This document shows positions 57,359 to 64,000 of a stretch of DNA of 64,000 nt, piece by piece. The first letter of the stretch is position 1. Each line of letters begins with the position of its first letter. The position numbers and the translations under genes are program-made. Source of the DNA: Parasponia andersonii (lineage: Eukaryota > Streptophyta > Magnoliopsida > Rosales > Cannabaceae); the NCBI GenBank assembly GCA_002914805.1, contig JXTB01000071.1, positions 921,786 through 985,785 of the forward strand. Reading direction: 5' to 3'. The notes under the pieces were generated by a model. The model searched no databases and was not told the origin of the DNA. It worked only from the letters and a program-made list of their open reading frames with translations.

Positions 57359-57687
57359 TGTTGACGCGTTGTACACACGGTTTTCAAAACCGTGTAATGA
57401 GCATTAAAAGCTCATTGTCAGCCAACAAATAAAACACAGTATTATTCCATGTAAGAGACAAAAAACACGGTAAAGAAAACGTGTATAAACCGTGTATTAA
57501 ATATGGCAAAAATTGGCAAAAAAACATGTATAGGGCTGAAGAACCTCACACTATAAATAAGGGTACTATTCCTCATTGTAAATTATCCCAGAGTGTAAGA
57601 AACACCAAGTGTTGTGAGAGTATTAGAGTGAGTTTACTCTTGAGAGTTAGAGAAAAATACAATTTTTCTCTTGGGTGTATTCGGGGT
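57359..57687 (+). repeat. Copia (Tnt1-like) 5' LTR, visible part
   Basis: The first 329 bp match 61376-61704. A perfect palindrome ACACGGTTTTcAAAACCGTGT lies near the start, and a TATA box (TATAAATA, 57552-57559) precedes the presumed transcription start. The rest runs into the N gap. Confidence 0.92.
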
Positions 57688-58480
57688 NNNNNNNNNNNNN
57701 NNNNNNNNNNNNNNNNNNNNNNNNNNNNNNNNNNNNNNNNNNNNNNNNNNNNNNNNNNNNNNNNNNNNNNNNNNNNNNNNNNNNNNNNNNNNNNNNNNNN
57801 NNNNNNNNNNNNNNNNNNNNNNNNNNNNNNNNNNNNNNNNNNNNNNNNNNNNNNNNNNNNNNNNNNNNNNNNNNNNNNNNNNNNNNNNNNNNNNNNNNNN
57901 NNNNNNNNNNNNNNNNNNNNNNNNNNNNNNNNNNNNNNNNNNNNNNNNNNNNNNNNNNNNNNNNNNNNNNNNNNNNNNNNNNNNNNNNNNNNNNNNNNNN
58001 NNNNNNNNNNNNNNNNNNNNNNNNNNNNNNNNNNNNNNNNNNNNNNNNNNNNNNNNNNNNNNNNNNNNNNNNNNNNNNNNNNNNNNNNNNNNNNNNNNNN
58101 NNNNNNNNNNNNNNNNNNNNNNNNNNNNNNNNNNNNNNNNNNNNNNNNNNNNNNNNNNNNNNNNNNNNNNNNNNNNNNNNNNNNNNNNNNNNNNNNNNNN
58201 NNNNNNNNNNNNNNNNNNNNNNNNNNNNNNNNNNNNNNNNNNNNNNNNNNNNNNNNNNNNNNNNNNNNNNNNNNNNNNNNNNNNNNNNNNNNNNNNNNNN
58301 NNNNNNNNNNNNNNNNNNNNNNNNNNNNNNNNNNNNNNNNNNNNNNNNNNNNNNNNNNNNNNNNNNNNNNNNNNNNNNNNNNNNNNNNNNNNNNNNNNNN
58401 NNNNNNNNNNNNNNNNNNNNNNNNNNNNNNNNNNNNNNNNNNNNNNNNNNNNNNNNNNNNNNNNNNNNNNNNNNNNNNNN
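57688..58480. other. Assembly gap (793 N) inside the copia element
   Basis: This gap removes the 5' LTR end, PBS, gag and protease. Any long open frame crossing it is meaningless. Confidence 0.99.
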
Positions 58481-59856
58481 GAACCTTATATCGGTGGGAC
58501 AACTTGACGAGGAAGGACACAATGTGACCTTTACTGGTGGCTCGTGGAAGGTTAGCAAAGGAGCCATGGTTGTTGCTCGAGGAAACAAAACTGGAACTCT
58601 CTACATAACTTCCAGTTGTAGAGATACTTTGGCGACCGTCAATGCTGAAGTTAATTCAAGTCTTTGGCACTGTAGACTTGGGTATATGAGCGAGAAGGGA
58701 ATGAAGATAATGTTGTCAAAAGGAAAGCTACCAGAGCTGAAGTCAGTTGAGCATAGCCTATGCGAATGCTGTATCTTTGGCAAGCAAAAGAGGGTGAGCT
58801 TTTCGAAAAGCGGAAGAGAACCAAAAGTAGCAAAGTTGGAGCTAGTTCATACAGACGTGTGGGGGGCCATCTCCTGTGACATCCCTTGGAGGCTCAAGAT
58901 ATTATGTGACATTTATTGATGATTCGAGCAGAAAGGTATGGGTTTATTTTCTGAAAAATAAATCTGATGTTTATGATACCTTTAAAAAGTGGAAGACCAT
59001 GGTTGAAAATGAGACTAATCTAAAAGTAAAATGCTTGCGGTCTGACAATGGGGGAGAATATGATGATGATGATTTTAAGAGATATTGTGCCAATAATGGG
59101 ATCAAGTTCGAGAAAACCATTCCAGGAAAACCTCAACAGAATGGTATTATTGAAAGAATGAACAGAACCCTGAATGAACGTGCAAGGAGCATGAGGTTGC
59201 ATAAAGGGTTGCCAAAGACATTTTGGGCCGATACAGTTAACACCGCTTCATATCTTATCAACAGAGGACCATCAGTACCATTAGACTTCAGAATACCAGA
59301 AGAGGTCTGGAGCGGTAAAGAGGTAAACCTTTCTTTCTTGAAAGTGTTTGGTTGTCTATCTTATGTTCATATAGACCCTGCCAATAGAAGTAAACTTGAT
59401 CCCAAGTCTAAAAAATGTTTCTTTATTGGTTATGATGATGCTGAGTTTGGTTATCATTTCTGGGATGACCAAAATCGGAAGATCATCAGAAGCATGGATA
59501 TCATATTCAACGAAGAGGTGATATACAAGGACAGATTGTGTACTGGAGCTGATAGTGTATGTCCTGAAGTAAAAGAGGATGGGGTAATACCATTGAATGA
59601 CATCCCATTGGATAGCCAGAAAGATCAAGAAGCTATAGCACCAGCAGTAGACCCACAGACCCTAGTAGGTGAACTCAGAAGATCTTCTAGAACAATTCGA
59701 CCTCCTCAGAGATATTCCCCGGCACTGCATTACATTCTACTGACTGATAAAGGCGAGCCAGAGAGTTATGAAGAAGCGATGCGCAATGATGAGTCAATCA
59801 AGTGGGAGTTAGCTATGAAAGATGAGATTGAGTCACTGGCGTCCAATCAGACATGA
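58481..59856 (+). pseudogene. Tnt1-like integrase region, frameshifted
   Basis: The GAG-pre-integrase zinc region comes first (WHCRLGYMSEKGMKIM, then CECCIFGKQKRVSF; 58660-58805). The integrase core follows, with catalytic residues in HTDVWG, SDNGGEY and the Glu of NGIIERMNRTL. A run of six G at 58861-58866 shifts the frame just after TDVWG; the second frame resumes at about 58876 (SLGGSRYYVTFIDDSSRKVW). The downstream linker (LGVFGC-like LKVFGCLSYVHI, then RRSSRTIRPPQRYSP) is typical. The core ends at a TGA near 59854 where the family has Trp. Confidence 0.9.
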
Positions 59857-61305
59857 GAACTAGCCGAACTATCAGAATGAAAGAAGGCATTACACAATAA
59901 GTGTGTGTACCGAATAAAAGAAGAACATGATGGTAGCAAGCGGTACAAAGCAAGACTTGTTGTCAAAGGCTTTCAACAGAAGGAAGGCATCGACTACACC
60001 GAGATTTTCTCTCCAGTGGTCAAATTAACCACTATCAGAACAGTACTTGGGTTGGTGGCTAAAGAAGACTTGCATCTAGAGCAATTAGATGTCAAGACGA
60101 CATTTCTTCATAGTGACCTGGAGGAAGAAATTTACATGAAACAGCCACAAAGTTTTGAAGTACGAGGGAAGGAGAGAATGGTGTGCAAACTTCAGAAAAG
60201 CCTGTGTAGCCTGAAACAGGCTCCAAGACAGTGGTACAAGAAGTTTGATGCGTTTATGAATAACAATGGTTACTTGCGGTGCCAGGCGGATCACTGCTGT
60301 TATGTGAAGAGGTTTGACAATTCTTATATTATTCTACTTCTGTATGTAGATGATATGTTGATTGATGGAGCTAATATAGAGGAAATTAATAAGCTCAAGA
60401 AAGAATTGTCAATGAAGTTTTCTATGAAGGATTTAGGAGCTACAAAGCAAATCCTTGGGATGCGAATTTCTAGAGATAGGGTGAATGGGAGTTTGAAGCT
60501 ATCTCAGGAGGAGTATGTAAAGAAGGTACTTAGCAGATTCAACATGGATGGTGCAAAGCCTGTAAGTACTCCTTTGGCTAGTCACTTCAAACTAACCAAG
60601 GAGCAGTCATCCTCAACAGAACAGGAGCGAGCTCATATGACCAAGGTGCCTTATTCTTCTGCTACTAACAGCCTTATGTATGCCGTGGTGTGTACAAGAC
60701 CGGATATAGCACATGCAGTGAGAGTTGTGAGCCGATATATGAGCAATCCGGGAAAACAACACTGGGAAGTGGTGAAGTGGATCCTTAGGTACTTGAGAGG
60801 TACCACTAACATGGCCCTGTGCTTCAGAAAATCAAATTTGGGTTTACAAGGCTATGTGGATGCTAATATGGCTGGTGATGTGGACGGCAGGAAGAGTACT
60901 ACTGGATGTATATTCACATTAGGTGGTACAGCGGTTAGCTGGGTCTCAAAGCTATAAAAGATTGTCGCTCTATCTACTACTGAAGCAGAGTATGTTGCTG
61001 TGACAGAAGCAAGCAAGGAATTGATATGGTTGCAGAGTTTCTTGGAGGAACTTGGTTAGAATTATGAGAAGAGCACTTTACATTGTGACAATCAAAGTGC
61101 TATTCATCTGGCAAAGAACCCTGTTTATCATGCTCGGATAAAACATATACAGGTTCGGTACCATTTCATAAGCTCAGCTTTGGAAGATGGAGTTATAGCT
61201 CTTGAGAAGATTCATGGTAGTCAGAATCCTGCTGATATGTTGACGAAGACAGTGAACATTGAAAAACCAAAGTTGTGTTCGGCTTCAGTTGGCCTGCAAG
61301 AATAA
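59857..61305 (+). pseudogene. Tnt1-like RT and RNase H, with nonsense mutations
   Basis: RT blocks in order are RYKARLVVKGFQQKEGIDY (59940-60000), EQLDVKTTFLHSDLEEEIYM, SLCSLKQAPRQWYKKF and the intact active site YVDD at 60342-60353. MKDLGATKQILGM and the conserved RPDIAHAV region follow. RNase H follows with DGRKSTTGC, ALSTTEAEYVA and LHCDNQSAIHLA. Stops occur near 59854, 59878, 60955 and 61057; at 60955 and 61057 the family has Gln. RT itself (59905-60957) is an uninterrupted 350-codon frame. Confidence 0.92.
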
Positions 61306-61361
61306 CGATGCGGGGATGAGTTGCTGGTTGATCAAGTGTGAAGATATGATTGAAATCAGTC

Positions 61362-61375
61362 TTCAAGTGGGAGAT
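61362..61375 (+). other. Copia (Tnt1-like) polypurine tract
   Basis: AAGTGGGAGATT directly precedes the 3' LTR TGTTGACG at 61376. Confidence 0.8.
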
Positions 61376-61922
61376 TGTTGACGCGTTGTACACACGGTTT
61401 TCAAAACCGTGTAATGAGCATTAAAAGCTCATTGTCAGCCAACAAATAAAACACGGTATTGTTCCATGTAAGAGACCAAAAACACGATAAAGAAAACGTG
61501 TATAAACCGTGTATTAAATATGGCAAAAATTGGCTAAAAAACATGTATAGGGCTGAGGAACCTCACACTATAAATAGAGGTATTATTCCTCATTGTAAAT
61601 TATCCCAGAGTATAAGAAACACCAAGTGTTGTGAGAGTATTAGAATGAGTTTACTCTTGAGAGTTAGAGAAAAATACAATTTTTCTCTTAAGTGTATTCG
61701 GGGTCTGGGTGTGAGGAGTGCTGAGTAAGTATTTGTAAACACTTGTAAAGGTTCATTTTCTCCCAATAGTGAAAATCTGCAGCAGCTCCGTAGACGTAAC
61801 CAATTTGGTGAACCACGCTAATTTTGTGTGTGTCCTGTTTATTTTTATTTCGGTGTTATTTTTTCACATTTATTTTATCGCTTCCACTATTGTGTATCTA
61901 TTGGGGAGGTTATTCCCTAACA
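61376..61922 (+). repeat. Copia (Tnt1-like) 3' LTR
   Basis: This is a complete 547-bp LTR. TATA box TATAAATA is at 61569-61576, with palindrome and inverted words (ACACGG...CCGTGT, GAGC-TTAAAA-GCTC) in the first 60 bp. It ends CCCTAACA followed by AAAGT. Confidence 0.93.
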
Positions 61923-64000
61923 AAAGTTAATTTACAAATATATATATATATGTTTTAGGTCTGAAATGGTATTTGGTTAATTTATTGGTCAAAATTTTTG
62001 TTTGAGCTTGAGAAGATTTAAATTTGTCACAAATTTTAAATTTAAAGAACAATTATAGTAATACTAATTTCGATCAATCAAATGCAGAAATAAGAAATTT
62101 ATATGCAATCAATAACACATAAAATTAATATCGAGGTTTAGCTCAATTTTGAGCCTAACATCCCAGTGACCTTAAGGAATTCTATCTTGAATAATAGAGT
62201 TTACAATACTCAGTCTCTTAATTCACCAGTTTATACAATCCCAAGCTTTTTCCCAAGAAAATTACAGTGGCAAGAAATCCTGAGAAAATTTTCCTCTTTC
62301 TCGCTCAATCTCCCTCTCTCTCTAGCTTAATCTCATAGTGTAACATAATGAAAAACTCTCTCCGTAACTAATTCTGTTAACACTATATATAAGGTTTAAG
62401 AAGATGATGACGTAGCTGTCCTCTAATGGCTCCTAAAATGTCAAAAGATAAGTTAAAAATATGCTAGTATTGCCCAGGTAAGTAGCAAATGTACAAGCTT
62501 AAAGTATGAACTCCCTTAATGAGATCAAAATATGAGCTTATGAGCTCATTAACCGAATGTGAGCTCAGCCTGATAAAGCCCATTTGGATATAATCAATTA
62601 TGAGCCCAATGAGCTAGTCCAATGAGCTTAAGTGGTGTTTAATTGCAAAGTGAAAATGGTTTTTAACACTTTTACCTATAAAAACTAAAGAGAATTATAA
62701 AAATACAGATATTAGGTTTTTTTTTTAAGTTTATTTTTTTTTACAATTTTCATACGGTTTTCATTAGAAAGATATCACTTTTAAAAAGGTTATAGAAAAA
62801 TACAATTTTAAAAATGGTTAATAATTATCAGTTTTGAAAATTAGTTACCGGTTACCAATTATACACCAGTTATAAATACCTTTAGTTACTAGTTACTAGA
62901 ATCTGGAAATTGATTATTGATTACTAGTTATTAATTTAAAAAATAGTATTTTTTCTAAATATTTTCAATTCAATTTTTTTGTTCATATTTTAGAATCAGT
63001 GCCTTAATCTTGATTATTATATTTACTTTATTGTGTAGTAGAGTGAAATCAACTTTATATAGACAGAATTATCCTTACCAATAATGAGAGTTAGACAAAT
63101 AATCAATTTGGTATAAAATTTGATTTCACAAGAAATCATATATTCTAACAAAAAATATATTTAAATTCTCTTATATATTTATAAAATATGTAAAAGACCA
63201 AATATACCCTTATCCAACGCTAAAGGTAGAAAAATAATTAAATTGGTATAAATCACTCTTTTTTTTTTCTAAGAAATCATGAATTTTTAGTTGATTTTTT
63301 CAAATATTTGCAATTATTACTATGTATTAGATATGTGCACTATTAAGCACATTTAGTAATGGCCTACTTTAAGGTTAGCAAGGAAAGAAATTGCCTACGC
63401 CACGTTCATATATCTATATGTATGTTTTTTTACCTATTTATAAGTATTATTTTGCCCTATTAAAATTCATCACGTACGTACTTTCACGATGAAAAGATAG
63501 AAAGAGAGAAAGAGAATTAAATAATGTATATTTATTGTTATTTTTTTTTCAACTATTCAAATCATGGTAATTGTTTATATAATGATGTAATGGCTGAAAA
63601 AAATATTAATAGGTAAAAAAAAAGAAAAAAGAAAAAAACCTATTGGATTATAGCCTATATATATATGAACTTCATATTAAAGATTCAAGATTCAAACTCA
63701 TAATCATTCGATACAATATGAAGTACCTATTATATATAATAATTAAACTTTACCTAAATGATTTAAGTATAAGATATTGTCCATCTAGAATTACATATAA
63801 TTCATCCCTAAGCTAGAAGCACATCATAGTTCAAATTACAAAATCAAAAGATAACTATCAACACTATGTCGGTCATCCAAAAAAGTGATCATGCATAACC
63901 TACTATAAAAGCATTCATAAAAGATATTGATCAAACACAATTAGATAGAGCCAATTAATAAAGTTCTAAGTTAAGCCTTTTTTCCTTGTTTGGAAGACTA
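61923..64000. other. AT-rich intergenic DNA to the window end
   Basis: No gene is supported. It begins with the right AAAGT copy. Simple-sequence A/T tracts are frequent; a C/T-rich patch at about 62290-62335 is the only compositional change. Confidence 0.6.

Larger units (their letters stand above)
57359..61922 (+). mobile_element. Ty1/copia (Tnt1-like) LTR retrotransposon, inactivated
   Basis: This is a full-length copia element with LTRs TGTTGACG...CCCTAACA, a 5-bp AAAGT target duplication, and integrase-RT-RNase H in copia order on the plus strand. The 5' LTR end, PBS, gag and protease lie in the 793-bp N gap. That gap is shorter than these would normally need (about 0.2 kb of LTR plus well over 1 kb of gag-protease), so the gap size may be nominal or the element internally deleted. 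About 13 mismatches in the 329 comparable LTR bases point to an insertion that is not very recent. Several stops and one frameshift disable it. Confidence 0.93.

Noticed and set aside
57481..58919. Long open frames of 278-414 codons on both strands
   Set aside because: They run through 793 N bases; only their ends are real sequence, from the LTR and integrase region.

Overview
The window is nuclear DNA of a flowering plant, almost certainly a eudicot. Support comes from GT-AG introns in every cellular gene, AT-rich intergenic DNA, and plant-specific families (IQ67-domain protein, F-box/LRR protein, LRR receptor pseudokinase). Dense Ty1/copia and Ty3/gypsy elements with tRNA-primed LTRs agree with this. 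I cannot name the species. There are four runs of N: 436-463, 14248-14277, a single n at 16974, and 57688-58480.

The left half (about 2.2-32.6 kb) is a retrotransposon graveyard. It holds a LINE reverse-transcriptase scrap (about 2250-3205), a possible degraded LTR (about 3235-4060) and an Athila-like gypsy gag relic (about 4257-6086). Next is a long-LTR copia element (6087 to about 16.2 kb) with a GC-rich leader, an inactivated pol and a nested solo LTR flanked by a perfect 5-bp target duplication (12902-14493). Its right end is rearranged into inverted LTR arms around a GC-rich/(GA)n core. A perfect 1,356-bp repeat (15618-16973 = 16975-18330) is split by one n and looks like an uncollapsed contig overlap.

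From 19855 to 32286 lies a 12.4-kb Tat-lineage gypsy element read on the minus strand, with a TAAGG target duplication. It has gag, protease, RT, two RNase H domains and integrase. Beyond pol come minisatellite arrays and an intron-bearing gene on the opposite strand with its own TATA box (about 20891-24110). A 209-bp tandem duplication straddles its right LTR/flank junction.

The right half carries five cellular genes with resolvable exon structures. They are a RAD6-type ubiquitin-conjugating enzyme (34335-36076, +), an LRR receptor-like pseudokinase (36705-39436, -) and an IQ67-domain calmodulin-binding protein (45554-49345, +). A secreted PQQ-repeat/polyvinylalcohol-dehydrogenase-like protein (49770-52238, -) and an F-box/LRR protein (54705-56450, +) follow. 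A Tnt1-like copia element (57359-61922) with an AAAGT target duplication lies about 0.9 kb past the F-box gene. The cellular genes do not form one pathway; UBC and F-box proteins both belong to ubiquitin signalling in general, but nothing here ties these two together. I see no tRNA, rRNA or CRISPR feature. Nothing qualifies convincingly as a wholly new system; the most interesting structure is the spliced antisense gene inside the Tat element.
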